The notes under the pieces are model-generated. The model was given only the letters and a program-made list of their open reading frames with translations. It was not told the origin of the DNA and did no database searches. A DNA stretch of 64,000 nucleotides from Sandaracinus sp. (GTDB lineage: Bacteria > Myxococcota_A > Polyangia > Polyangiales > Houyiibacteriaceae): NCBI GenBank assembly GCA_002699025.1, contig PABA01000214.1, positions 41,171 through 105,170 of the forward strand, written 5' to 3'. This document shows positions 1-6,858 of this stretch, in pieces. The translations under genes and the position numbers were made by a program. Positions within the stretch are counted from its first letter, which is position 1. Each line of letters starts with the position of its first letter.

Positions 1-291
1 GGCCGGGACGAGGCCGATGAGGCGCCCGGCGCGACGCTCCACCTCGAGGTGGTGGGCTCGGACCGGCCGGGCATCGTCCGCGAGATCAGCCGGGCCATCG
101 CCGCCCGGGGCGTCAACGTCGTCCACCTCGAGACGCGCTGCGAAGGCGCCCCCTGGTCGGGCGAGGCCCTCTTCCGGGCCTCCGCGACGCTCTCGCTCCC
201 GGAGGACGCCGACGAGGCCGCGCTCCGCGAGGACCTCGAGGCCATCGCGCTCGACCTGATGGTCGAGACGACCTGGTCTTCCGAGCAGTAG
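1..291 (+). CDS. ACT-domain protein, GcvR-like (C-terminal part)
   Basis: The reading frame is open from the first base, so the N-terminus lies outside the window. The visible 96 residues form one ACT domain with the typical first strand and helix start (LEVVGSDRPGIVREISRAI), a second strand (VNVVHLETR) and a third strand (ALFRASATLSLPE). The closing helix pairs with a DLMVETTW strand. The spacing and the DRPGIV motif resemble GcvR-type proteins, which carry two ACT domains and control glycine cleavage, and also resemble other stand-alone ACT regulators. Only the last domain is visible, so the specific GcvR role is inferred. The TAG stop lies inside the first of two hairpins that follow. Confidence 0.75.
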   Translation, partial: GRDEADEAPGATLHLEVVGSDRPGIVREISRAIAARGVNVVHLETRCEGAPWSGEALFRASATLSLPEDADEAALREDLEAIALDLMVETTWSSEQ

Positions 292-343
292 CGCCAGCCC
301 TGCGGCCTGGCGCTCTGGCCGGATTCCTCGGAGGAATCCGGCC
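290..343 (+). terminator. Two consecutive hairpins after the ACT gene
   Basis: The first hairpin pairs AGCGCCAG (290-297) with CTGGCGCT (307-314) and overlaps the stop codon. The second is a perfect 12-bp inverted repeat (GGCCGGATTCCT, 317-328, with its complement at 332-343, loop CGG). No clear T-run follows, so rho-independent termination is only a possibility. The second hairpin has a relative at 506-530. Confidence 0.4.
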
Positions 344-505
344 TAAACGTTCGTCTAGCCCCCGGTCGGCTCGTGCCCCGTGGTGAGCAGCGCGTGGCGG
401 CCACACGGAACGGCGGGCCACGCCCCCGTGGCGGCCTCCGGCGGCGAACAACCGACGACGCTGCGAGCTCGCGGGCGCCGCGGCGAGCCCGCGCCCGCCT
501 TCCGC

Positions 506-530
506 GCCGGATTCCTCCGAGGAGTCCGGC
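506..530. repeat. Second copy of the GCCGGATTCCTC hairpin
   Basis: An inverted repeat pairing GCCGGATTCCTC with GAGGAGTCCGGC, with one mismatch. It is nearly the same sequence as the hairpin at 317-343. It sits just after the 3' end of the minus-strand lipoprotein gene, so the two copies bracket the convergent gap 344-505. That gap is otherwise featureless GC-rich DNA. Confidence 0.6.
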
Positions 531-556
531 TCAGCGCCCGGCCGGAGGGCTGGCGC

Positions 557-2578
557 TCACATCGGGCCGACGGGGATCTCGATCTCCGGCGGCACCAGGA
601 AGTAGACCTGCCGGCTGTCGAGCGGCGAGCCATCGCCGAAGACCGTCAGCCGCGCCTCGAAGACGAGCGGCGCCGTGCCGGGCTCGACGATGTCGTTCGT
701 GATCGGCACCACGTCCCAGCACACGCTCGTGCCCGGCGTCAGGCTCGGGAAGGCGTCGTCGTAGGTGTCGCCGTCCGTGTCCTCGGTCGGGCTCACCATG
801 GAGCAGCCCGCCGGGTCCCCGCTGGTGTTCACCTCGAGGTAGTCGATGAACTGCAGCGCGTCGCCGTCGTCGCCGGGCTCGTCGGTCGCCTCGATGGTCA
901 CGCGGATGGGCACGCCGTTCACGATCTCGTTGATCGCGTCGGTCACCGCCGTGGTCACGCCCGCCCCGTCCCCGTCGTAGACCAGCGGCGCTCCGCCCGA
1001 GTCGAGCGAGTCGCTGTTGTTCGCGATGGCCCGCAGGTTCGCCCGCGGCTCGTGGCCGCTGTCGGCGTCGACCCCGACGAAGGTGATGCCCTGGTCGAGC
1101 AAGCGCATGCCCGCCGCGCCCGGGCTGTCGGCGCTGCAGTCGCCGCACTCGTCCGGCTCGTCGGTGATCGTCACCAGGATGCGCACGGCCTCCATGCGGT
1201 AGGCCGGACAGCCGATGCCGCCGCCGGCGCACATCGCCCCCGAGCAGACGCTCGGATCGGCCACGCAGGCCACGGACTCGTAGAGCGACTCCCGGCCGCC
1301 GTCACCACTGGCTGTTGCCGGGATGCGCGAGCGGGTGACGTCGGGGTCGTTCTGAAGCGAGAGGCGGTTTCGATAGCTGCTGGCGAACCCCTCGTAGGTT
1401 CCGATGCCCGTGAAGACCGAGGCCACGCAGGAGGACATGGTCGGGTCCTCGATGCAGCGCCCAGCGAGGCTGCAGACCTGGCCGCCGGCGCACTCGTCGT
1501 CGCCCATGCAGGCGGTGCCGAAGTCCTCGCAGACCAGGTTCGTGATGATGTTCCGCACCGCGTCGCGCATCGCCGCGATCTCGCCACTCATCGAGCCCGT
1601 CGTGTCGAAGAGAAAGTACACGTCGGCGATCTGGATGTTCGTGCGGAACTGGAGCGTGTCCCGCTCCGGCATCGGCGCTTCCTCGAAGGGCACGACGAAG
1701 ACGAAGTCGCCGCGCGTCCGCGGGTTGTCGCCCATGTCCAGCGGGTCCGTCCCCGCGCCCACCTCGATCAGGTCGCTCACCCCGTCCATGTCCGTGTCCG
1801 TGAGCAGCGGGTCCGTGCCCGCCTCCCGCTCGGCCTGATCCGAGATGCCGTCGTTGTCCGAGTCCGGATCCCGGAAGTCCGGGATCATGTCCATGTCCGT
1901 GTCGACGGGCGGCGTGAAGATGTCGAGGTCGCCGGCCTCCTCGCTGTCCGGGATGCCGTCGTTGTCCGAGTCGACGTCCTGCCAGTCCTCGAGCCCGTCC
2001 ATGTCCGTGTCGACGTCGCGCTCGTCCCCGTCGAGGATCGCGTCGTCGTCGCTGTCCGGATCCTTGAAGTCCGGGATCCCGTCCCCGTCCGTGTCCACGC
2101 CCGGCCCGCCACCCGCGAGCTCCGAGGCGTCGACCACGCGGTCGTTGTCGTCGTCCGTGTCCGCGAAGTCGGGGCGGCCGTCCCCGTCCGTGTCCGCCGT
2201 GGACTCGTCCGCGTCCGGGATGCCGTTCCCGTCCGAGTCCTCGTCCTGGAAGTCCGGCACCGTGTCGCCGTCCGAGTCGCGCGGCGGCGTGCTCGGCAGA
2301 TCGTCGCCGGCCTCGACCGAGTCCGGGATGCCGTCCCCGTCCGAGTCGTCGTCCAGGTAGTCGGGCGTGCCGTCGCCGTCCGTATCCGTCCCCGCGCGGC
2401 GCCCCTCGTTCACGTCCGCGATACCGTCCATGTCGGTGTCGGTCGTGTCCGAGACGCCCCCGTCCGAGGGCCCGGCGTCGTCCCGCATGGGCGTCCCGCC
2501 CCCGCCAGGCGAACACGCCTCACCCAGCCCGAGAGAACACACGAGTGCCCAGAGGCACACCCAACGCCACGAAGCCAT
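557..2578 (-). CDS. Lipoprotein with thrombospondin type 3 repeats and VWA-like domain
   Basis: The 673-residue product begins with a lipoprotein signal; the lipobox cysteine is about residue 22 (GLGEAC). Residues about 45-285 are a string of Asp-rich calcium-binding TSP3 repeats of the DxDxDGIPD type. A VWA-like domain follows, with a MIDAS-type start (FDTTGSMSG, near residue 325) and several cysteine pairs. Family knowledge suggests a calcium-stiffened stalk carrying an adhesion or sensor domain on the cell surface. I chose the ATG at 2578 because it places the signal peptide at the N-terminus; an in-frame ATG at 2662 would add 28 residues that lie in a repeated DNA segment. A full paralogue is at 29862-31868. 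Ligand and role are unknown. Confidence 0.85.
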   Translation of the reverse strand: MASWRWVCLWALVCSLGLGEACSPGGGGTPMRDDAGPSDGGVSDTTDTDMDGIADVNEGRRAGTDTDGDGTPDYLDDDSDGDGIPDSVEAGDDLPSTPPRDSDGDTVPDFQDEDSDGNGIPDADESTADTDGDGRPDFADTDDDNDRVVDASELAGGGPGVDTDGDGIPDFKDPDSDDDAILDGDERDVDTDMDGLEDWQDVDSDNDGIPDSEEAGDLDIFTPPVDTDMDMIPDFRDPDSDNDGISDQAEREAGTDPLLTDTDMDGVSDLIEVGAGTDPLDMGDNPRTRGDFVFVVPFEEAPMPERDTLQFRTNIQIADVYFLFDTTGSMSGEIAAMRDAVRNIITNLVCEDFGTACMGDDECAGGQVCSLAGRCIEDPTMSSCVASVFTGIGTYEGFASSYRNRLSLQNDPDVTRSRIPATASGDGGRESLYESVACVADPSVCSGAMCAGGGIGCPAYRMEAVRILVTITDEPDECGDCSADSPGAAGMRLLDQGITFVGVDADSGHEPRANLRAIANNSDSLDSGGAPLVYDGDGAGVTTAVTDAINEIVNGVPIRVTIEATDEPGDDGDALQFIDYLEVNTSGDPAGCSMVSPTEDTDGDTYDDAFPSLTPGTSVCWDVVPITNDIVEPGTAPLVFEARLTVFGDGSPLDSRQVYFLVPPEIEIPVGPM

Positions 2579-2685
2579 CGGACGCAGCGTAGACGAGCCC
2601 AGCGGACGAACCCAACCGTGAGCCATTGCACGCCGTGCGCTTGCTCGCGGCATGGAGTGCAACGCCTACACGCACCCACGTGCAC
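2565..2685. repeat. 121-bp direct repeat, copy 1
   Basis: This segment covers the first four codons and upstream region of the lipoprotein gene. It is repeated, at an estimated 85-90% identity, at 4599-4719 in the same orientation. Both copies are 121 bp from CGCCACGAAGCC to CACGTGCAC. Each carries the inverted hexamers TTGCAC and GTGCAA around a GCACGCCGTGC hairpin. The two copies bracket the block of small genes at 2760-4519. Confidence 0.8.
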
Positions 2686-2759
2686 GCCTCCATGCCTACT
2701 GCACAACTCACCTCGCGCTGCCGCGACTCCGGCCGGCGCCGAACACAGGCGCAGTCGCT

Positions 2760-2969
2760 TCAGCCAACTATCTCGATCCCGATGAGTGTATCCCCTTCGC
2801 CAAAATCGAGGTAGATGTCCGGCCCCTCGTAATCGCCGACAAGATCATGCAGTCTCACGGTTCGCTTCACAACGCCCGGGGCGGACCTCGGATGCCCAGG
2901 TAGCCTCAGATAGGCAACATCCTTGTCATCCTCGCTGACCTTGAGATTGAATCCGTGTTCTTGTGACAT
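2760..2969 (-). CDS. Small DUF2283-like protein, copy 1
   Basis: A 69-residue protein with the pattern of the DUF2283 family: an early D-A-Y-L-R-L strand (DVAYLRL, residues 17-23), a central VVKRTVRL strand and a closing YLDFGEGDTLIGIEIVG. No function is established for that family. The start ATG lies 3 bp after the preceding small gene (2973-3137), so the two are probably co-transcribed. A copy more than 90% identical is at 6446-6655, also preceded by a relative of the same upstream gene. It lies at the distal end of the immunity-gene block. The family assignment is from memory of the motif pattern and is moderate. Confidence 0.65.
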   Translation of the reverse strand: MSQEHGFNLKVSEDDKDVAYLRLPGHPRSAPGVVKRTVRLHDLVGDYEGPDIYLDFGEGDTLIGIEIVG

Positions 2970-2972
2970 TGG

Positions 2973-3137
2973 CTACCTTCGTACGAGAACGGCCTTGAGC
3001 TTCGCAGTGCCATTCTTGGCGAGCTGGTAGACGGCCAAACCGTTGTTTCCTACTGGCACGAGGAATCGGCCAGCGTTTGCCGTGTCAACCAGCGTTCCCG
3101 CAGGAAACGCGCGGGACTGTGTGATCTGCCTGGTCAA
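2973..3137 (-). CDS. Small unknown protein coupled to barstar
   Basis: A 54-residue frame, too small for most gene callers. The proposed TTG start at 3137 overlaps the TGA stop of the barstar gene (TTGA), which would give translational coupling. A GTG ten residues earlier in the same frame is an alternative. The product contains GTLVDTANAGRFLVPVGNN followed by GLAVYQLAKNGTAKLKAVL. A frameshifted relative of this C-terminal half precedes the second DUF2283-like gene at about 6660-6858. Conservation of the pair argues that the frame is real. I do not recognise the family. Confidence 0.5.
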   Translation of the reverse strand: MTRQITQSRAFPAGTLVDTANAGRFLVPVGNNGLAVYQLAKNGTAKLKAVLVRR

Positions 3138-3514
3138 GCCTCGTAGCACAGTACCAGCCTGCTCCGCGGAACTGATGCCTCTGGAAACACGACTCGTAAC
3201 TCGTGGTCCTCCTCGGGCTCCCAATCTCGTGCGGCATCCGCGAGGACGCCGAGGTACGTCGAGAGGACGGTCTCGGGCATGGGGGGAAGATCGTCGTGGA
3301 CGAGAATGATCCGCCTCTCCTCGACCCAATGAAAGTCCCGGAGGCAGTCGGAGAGCGCGTCCCAGTTCCGACCGAAATAGCCCGGAAGGATGAGCGCCTG
3401 TTGGAGAGAATCGAACAGTTGCTCTCGGTTCGCAATGCCCTGAGGCAGGCGTGCAACGAACGCCCCCGAGGCGGCGTCCTCACTCAATCCGAACGTGAAT
3501 CCAGACGTGTCCAT
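3134..3514 (-). CDS. Barstar-family inhibitor (immunity protein)
   Basis: A 126-residue protein with the barstar signature near residues 48-65: YFGRNWDALSDCLRDF, followed by the strand RIILVHDDLPPM. In barnase-barstar pairs this helix and its aspartates plug the active site of a small secreted ribonuclease; the same fold is used as an immunity protein in polymorphic toxin loci. It is slightly longer than Bacillus barstar (about 90 residues), as is usual for toxin-immunity members. No ribonuclease partner lies in the window. It sits 59 bp downstream of the Imm1-like gene and overlaps the next small gene by 4 bp, so it is part of an operon. Confidence 0.85.
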   Translation of the reverse strand: MDTSGFTFGLSEDAASGAFVARLPQGIANREQLFDSLQQALILPGYFGRNWDALSDCLRDFHWVEERRIILVHDDLPPMPETVLSTYLGVLADAARDWEPEEDHELRVVFPEASVPRSRLVLCYEA

Positions 3515-3573
3515 CTCGCAAGCTGCCAGGCTCAGGCCTCAGGACTCAGGCTCGGCACCCCGCGTGCGCCAGC

Positions 3574-3963
3574 TCACATCTCGTCCCAGAAGAGCGTTGG
3601 ATCCCAGAGCCCCCCTGTGTCGAAGAAATGGAGCATCGCTTGCCGTGCACTCTGTTCATCCACCACCAGGGAACTGGGGTATGAAGAGCCCTGGCCACAG
3701 ACCACCCACTCGCTGCCGTCCTCCGACTTGGTTGGATCACAGAGGACTTTGTTCCGATCCCCCAGGTATATGCTGACCACGTACCTACCGTCCCCCCCGC
3801 CGATGTACATCTGTCTCTCCTCGTCAACCTCCAACCCCAGCAATGTGTAGCGCTTGCCATCGAGACGTGAGAATGCTTCGAGAACCCGTTGCCTCGTCGG
3901 CGACTCAGCGTCCAACCCGCCGCCACGCGCATCATCCTCACACAGCGATTTGATACCACTCAA
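3574..3963 (-). CDS. Imm1-like immunity protein, copy A
   Basis: A 129-residue protein starting at TTG 3963, with a strong ribosome site (GGAGGG) about 6 bases upstream. The TTG overlaps the TGA of the upstream small gene. Features typical of the Imm1 immunity family are MYIGGGDGRYVVSIYLGD near residues 52-69, a central GSSYPSSLVVDEQSARQAM and a C-terminal FFDTGGLWDPTLFWDEM. Imm1 proteins usually sit beside deaminase-type polymorphic toxins and neutralise them; that function is inferred. A near-identical second copy at 4850-5240 has a frameshift. The intact copy carries a run of seven C on the plus strand at the GGG codons where the other has eight. Confidence 0.7.
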   Translation of the reverse strand: MSGIKSLCEDDARGGGLDAESPTRQRVLEAFSRLDGKRYTLLGLEVDEERQMYIGGGDGRYVVSIYLGDRNKVLCDPTKSEDGSEWVVCGQGSSYPSSLVVDEQSARQAMLHFFDTGGLWDPTLFWDEM

Positions 3964-4127
3964 GGCAGCCCTCCAAGTGACCCACCAACAACGTGACCGT
4001 CCAATAGGCGCACAAACACATCGACTCCTTCGATCCCGAGTGCCTTCCGAGCGCGTTCTGAGGCGCGCCCCATTGCGACTCGCGTCTCGACGGGCTCACT
4101 GACCAAGCGGCACAGCTCGTCAACCAT
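3960..4127 (-). CDS. Small unknown protein upstream of Imm1-like A
   Basis: A 55-residue frame from ATG 4127. It starts 17 bp after the stop of the DUF7674-like gene and ends in a TGA that overlaps the TTG start of the Imm1-like gene. Its core (EPVETRVAMGRASERARKAL then GIEGVDVFVRL) recurs in the frame at 5215-5478, immediately before the second Imm1-like copy. After FVRL the two copies are read in different frames because of a 1-bp difference, so their C-termini differ (GGSLGGLP here, EWYQIAG there). The family is not recognised. It may be a leader that couples translation of the Imm1-like gene. Confidence 0.45.
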   Translation of the reverse strand: MVDELCRLVSEPVETRVAMGRASERARKALGIEGVDVFVRLLDGHVVGGSLGGLP

Positions 4128-4144
4128 GGGGTGAGTTTGGGCGT

Positions 4145-4519
4145 CTACTCGACATGACCGCAGAAACGGTTCCATTCGTCGATGTATGCTTTCGCTGCTG
4201 GACCGGCTTGGTCGAGAATCCAACGAGATGTCGGATTCCTATCGATCGCCGACACGACAGCTTCGAGGAAGCCCGTGGCGATTGCGTCCTTCTCGTACTC
4301 GGTTCCTTCACGAAGGAGGACCTCGATTCGCTCGAAGACCTGAGCCGCCTGTTCTGAGGTGGGATTGGCCTTTTCGACGAACGATCGGCCAATTGCGCTC
4401 ATTGAGGTGTTGATTGGGGGAGGATCGGGCTGCCACTCCTCGACCAGCTCCTCGATGGTCTCGTGGAGTGCTGCGATTCCCTGCGCGAGCGCTGTCACTG
4501 CCTTGGGAACTTCCGTCAC
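4145..4519 (-). CDS. DUF7674-like putative immunity protein
   Basis: A 124-residue mostly helical protein. I chose GTG 4519 because GGAGG lies about 5 bases upstream; the longer frame to 4696 runs into the 121-bp repeat and is less likely. The first half (KAVTALAQGIAALHETIEEL) is amphipathic. The second half has EYEKDAIATGFLEAV and a C-terminal GPAAKAYIDEWNRFCGHVE. This resembles small helical proteins grouped as DUF7674 and found in immunity arrays; that assignment is from memory and tentative. It is the first gene of the module 2760-4519 and lies directly downstream of the second copy of the 121-bp repeat. Confidence 0.6.
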   Translation of the reverse strand: MTEVPKAVTALAQGIAALHETIEELVEEWQPDPPPINTSMSAIGRSFVEKANPTSEQAAQVFERIEVLLREGTEYEKDAIATGFLEAVVSAIDRNPTSRWILDQAGPAAKAYIDEWNRFCGHVE

Positions 4520-4598
4520 CAATCCCTCCGAGCGCGTTCTATGGATCGCGCATGATGTCTTCCGCGGCGGCGCGGTCGCCGGTCCCACGCCCGAGGAC

Positions 4599-4719
4599 CG
4601 CCACGAAGCCAACGTGCGCAACGTAGACGAGCTCAGTGGACGAACCCAACCGTGAGCCATTGCACGCCGTGCGCTCGATCGCGGCGTGCAGTGCAACGCT
4701 TACACGCAACCACGTGCAC
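4599..4719. repeat. 121-bp direct repeat, copy 2
   Basis: Same length and orientation as 2565-2685, with scattered substitutions. It lies upstream of the DUF7674-like gene and downstream of the second Imm1-like copy. The repeat may have served as a recombination site for inserting or duplicating the gene block between the copies. It may also carry a promoter for the operon that begins at 4519. Confidence 0.8.
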
Positions 4720-4849
4720 TTCATTCGTTGACGCCGCCTAGACGCCCTCGGCGACCGGCGCGAAACAGGCCGTAGCGACCTCGAGCCCAACACCTGGTCC
4801 GTCAGGCTCAGGTCTCAGGCAACAGGTTCGGCATCCCATGTGCGCCGGC

Positions 4850-5240
4850 TCACATCTCGTCCCAGAAGAGCGTTGGATCCCAGAGCCCCCCGGTGTCGAA
4901 GAAATTGAGCATCGCTTGCCGTGCACTCTGTTCATCCACCACCATGGAACTGGGGTATGAAGAGCCCTGGCCACAGACCACCCACTCGCTGTCGTCCTCC
5001 GACTTGGTTGGATCACAGAGCACCTTGTTCCGGTCCCCCAGGAATATGCTGACCACATACCTACCGTCCCCCCCCGCCGACAAACATCTGTCTCTCCTCG
5101 TGAACCTCCAACCCCAGGCAGGTGTAGCGCTTGCCATCGAGACGTGAGAATGCTTCGAGAACCCGTTGCCTCGTCGGCGACTCGGCTGACAACCCGCCGC
5201 CACGCGTATCATCCTCAGCCAGCGATTTGATACCACTCAA
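4850..5240 (-). pseudogene. Imm1-like immunity protein, copy B, frameshifted
   Basis: This copy is 391 bp against 390 bp for copy A, with the same TTG start (5240), the same GGAGGG ribosome site and the same C-terminal WDPTLFWDEM. The extra base is in a plus-strand C run (eight C at 5048-5055; seven in copy A at 3792-3798). It breaks the frame at the GGG codons of the YIGGG motif. Both halves are otherwise well conserved at protein level, so inactivation would be recent. Alternatives are length variation of the C run as an on/off switch, or a sequencing error. The downstream flank is also shared with copy A (about 3530-3573 and 4806-4849). Confidence 0.75.
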
Positions 5241-5478
5241 GGCAGCCCTCCAAGTGACCCACTAACAATGTACCGTTCGAAAGGCGCACAAACACATCTA
5301 CTCCTTCGATCCCGAGTGCCCTCCGAGCGCGCTCTGAGGCGGGCCCCATTGCGACTCGCGTCTCGACGGGTTCCCTGACCGAGTGGAGGCGGATGCCCTC
5401 GTCACCGCTCCGTGCAGCGGACGCGGTTCGCGACCGAGCGCCTGATCCCGATGCACCCGCCGCTTCACCAGTCGACAC
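5215..5478 (-). CDS. Small unknown protein upstream of Imm1-like B
   Basis: An 87-residue frame overlapping the end of the DUF4265-like gene by 14 bp at its GTG start and the beginning of the Imm1-like copy B by 26 bp at its stop. Its core EPVETRVAMGPASERARRAL is shared with the 55-residue frame at 3960-4127. The first 25 residues are low-complexity and may not be translated, so an internal start is possible. The duplication together with Imm1-like suggests that the two frames travel as a unit. The function is unknown. Confidence 0.4.
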   Translation of the reverse strand: MSTGEAAGASGSGARSRTASAARSGDEGIRLHSVREPVETRVAMGPASERARRALGIEGVDVFVRLSNGTLLVGHLEGCLEWYQIAG

Positions 5479-5914
5479 TCGCCTCCTCGAATTCGATCGC
5501 CCCCTTTGCTTCTTGACTCGTCAGCCAACCAACAACCGCTTCAGGAGCAACATCCGGCGGCACGTCGACAGCTATGAGCCGTGCGAGATGGCTACGCTCG
5601 ACCTCGCACCCCAAGCGGATCAGCTCGTCAATCACAGAGGACACCCTCTGCTCGTCGAAGATGATGACTCTCACCGTCCGATGACCGTGCCACCGGATGT
5701 GCTTCCGGTACCACAGCTCACCATCCACTTCGACTGCAGACACCTCATCCCCGAAGCCGAGCCCCTTGACGAAGAACGGGATGTTCAGGATCCGATAAAT
5801 CCCCTCGCACACCTCTTCCGCCCACACACTCTCGACCTCCGCAGGCGGCCACAACTCGTCCTCCTTCTCGAGCCTGAAAAGAATCTTCACATCACCGCTT
5901 CTCACGCTTGGCAT
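5465..5914 (-). CDS. DUF4265-like protein
   Basis: A 149-residue protein with the pattern of DUF4265: KILFRLEKEDELWPPAEVES, then the strand IYRILNIPFFVKGLGFGDEV, then HGHRTVRVIIFDEQRV and the motif LIRLGCEVERS. The last part ends in AVDVPPDVAPEAVVGWL. DUF4265 genes are frequent next to toxin-immunity loci, but their activity is not established. The ATG at 5914 overlaps the preceding PH-like gene by 13 bp; a GTG at residue 9 (VKILF) is a plausible alternative start. It is co-directional with all neighbours from 6399 down to 2760. Confidence 0.7.
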   Translation of the reverse strand: MPSVRSGDVKILFRLEKEDELWPPAEVESVWAEEVCEGIYRILNIPFFVKGLGFGDEVSAVEVDGELWYRKHIRWHGHRTVRVIIFDEQRVSSVIDELIRLGCEVERSHLARLIAVDVPPDVAPEAVVGWLTSQEAKGAIEFEEASVDW

Positions 5915-6399
5915 CGGTTGGACATGTGCTGTGGGACGTGCAAGTGGGCGCTAGGCCCGTTACTGGAAGAGGCGGCCACGAGTTTCATCACGTTCCAGAA
6001 ACCGAAGAATGGCTTCCCGGGTTCCAGATCGAGCTCGTAGGTGTCCCCAGAGCGCGTCTCGATGATCAGCTCTCGCAGCTCTCGCTTGCTCCGCGGCCGC
6101 CGCAGCATCGAAGGGCCGAGGTCCACAGTCGCATCCCGGATGTCGTGGAGGTCAATCGAGTGAACGGGGCCATTCTGCGCGAAGAGCAGTCGGGCGCTGG
6201 TGAGGAGCACCCATTCCTTCTGACTGGTGAAGCTGGCGATGGCCATGACCTCGTCGTCGCCGACTTCAGCGACTTGCCGGAGGCGCTCTTGGATCTCGGC
6301 GCTCCAGTCATCGAAAGGCTTGGTCCTGACGCCCGTAGCTCCCCTGGCTGAGAAGTCTCGAATCCATCGAGAGACTCTGAATGCCGGATCGACGACCAT
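5902..6399 (-). CDS. PH-like domain hypothetical protein
   Basis: A 165-residue protein without signal peptide or membrane segment. The middle (DEVMAIASFTSQKEWVLLTS, then ARLLFAQNGPVHSIDLHDI) and the later part (LIIETRSGDTYELDLEPGKP, then FFGFWNVMKLV) have the alternating strands and closing helix of bacterial PH-like domains, which often measure a membrane or peptide ligand. No catalytic motif is visible. It is the first gene of the immunity-type operon that runs to 4850 and overlaps the DUF4265-like gene. The fold call is inferred from sequence pattern only. Confidence 0.6.
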   Translation of the reverse strand: MVVDPAFRVSRWIRDFSARGATGVRTKPFDDWSAEIQERLRQVAEVGDDEVMAIASFTSQKEWVLLTSARLLFAQNGPVHSIDLHDIRDATVDLGPSMLRRPRSKRELRELIIETRSGDTYELDLEPGKPFFGFWNVMKLVAASSSNGPSAHLHVPQHMSNRCQA

Positions 6400-6445
6400 G
6401 CCAAATACCCTAAAGAGTGCTCATCTCGTTGCCGGCGCGGTGGCT

Positions 6446-6655
6446 TCAGCCAACTATCTCGATCCCGATGAGGGTATTCCCTTCGCCAAAATCGAGGTAG
6501 ATGTCCGGCCCCTCGTAGTCGCCGACAAGATCATGCAGTCTCACGGTTCGTTTCACAACGCCCGGGGCGGACCCTGGATGCCCAGGTAGCCTCAGATAGG
6601 CAACATCCTCGTCATCCTCGCTGACCTCGAGATCGAATCCGTGTTCTTGTGACAT
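6446..6655 (-). CDS. Small DUF2283-like protein, copy 2
   Basis: A 69-residue near-duplicate of the protein at 2760-2969, differing at five positions (for example FDLEV for FNLKV and GEGNT for GEGDT). The DNA similarity continues about 10 bp past the stop and more weakly about 80 bp upstream into the degenerate gene at 6660-6858. The preserved frame suggests that the protein is still selected. It begins the low-GC island as read along the minus strand. Confidence 0.65.
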   Translation of the reverse strand: MSQEHGFDLEVSEDDEDVAYLRLPGHPGSAPGVVKRTVRLHDLVGDYEGPDIYLDFGEGNTLIGIEIVG

Positions 6656-6659
6656 TGGC

Positions 6660-6858
6660 TTCTCCCTATGAGAACGGTCTCGATTTTCAGGGTGCCTGGC
6701 GATCTGGTAGACGGCCATGCCGTTGGTGGGGTGACTAGCCAACGATGGGAGAATGACGCGCGCAAGCATCCTCCAGCAAGCTCCGGATCGAGATTCCCAC
6801 TTCGAATCAACCGGTGAAGCGCGGCTCTGGCCTGTTCAAGGAGGTCGGCGCGCGACAT
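6660..6858 (-). pseudogene. Degenerate relative of the 2973-3137 gene
   Basis: Three frames together recover a protein like that at 2973-3137. MSRADLLEQARAALHRLIRS is in one frame, TNGMAVYQIAR in a second, and GTLKIETVLIGR back in the first. These correspond to NNGLAVYQLAK and GTAKLKAVLVRR of the intact gene. The copy differs by short deletions, including about 5 bp in the stretch between YQ and GT. Its position directly before the DUF2283-like copy mirrors the intact pair. The N-terminal helix has no counterpart in the first copy, so the ancestral gene may have been longer. Confidence 0.5.

Noticed and set aside
380..2785. An 801-codon plus-strand open frame opposite the TSP3/VWA lipoprotein
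   Set aside because: Its Val/Arg/His-rich periodic product is the reverse reading of Asp-rich TSP3 codons.
3134..3514. A barnase-type toxin partner for barstar within the window
   Set aside because: No frame nearby has barnase catalytic motifs or enough length; the small 54-codon frame is too short to be a ribonuclease.
6592..6858. An intact 88-codon gene starting MSRADLLEQ
   Set aside because: The second half is out of frame compared with the intact relative at 2973-3137, so it is scored as a degenerate copy.
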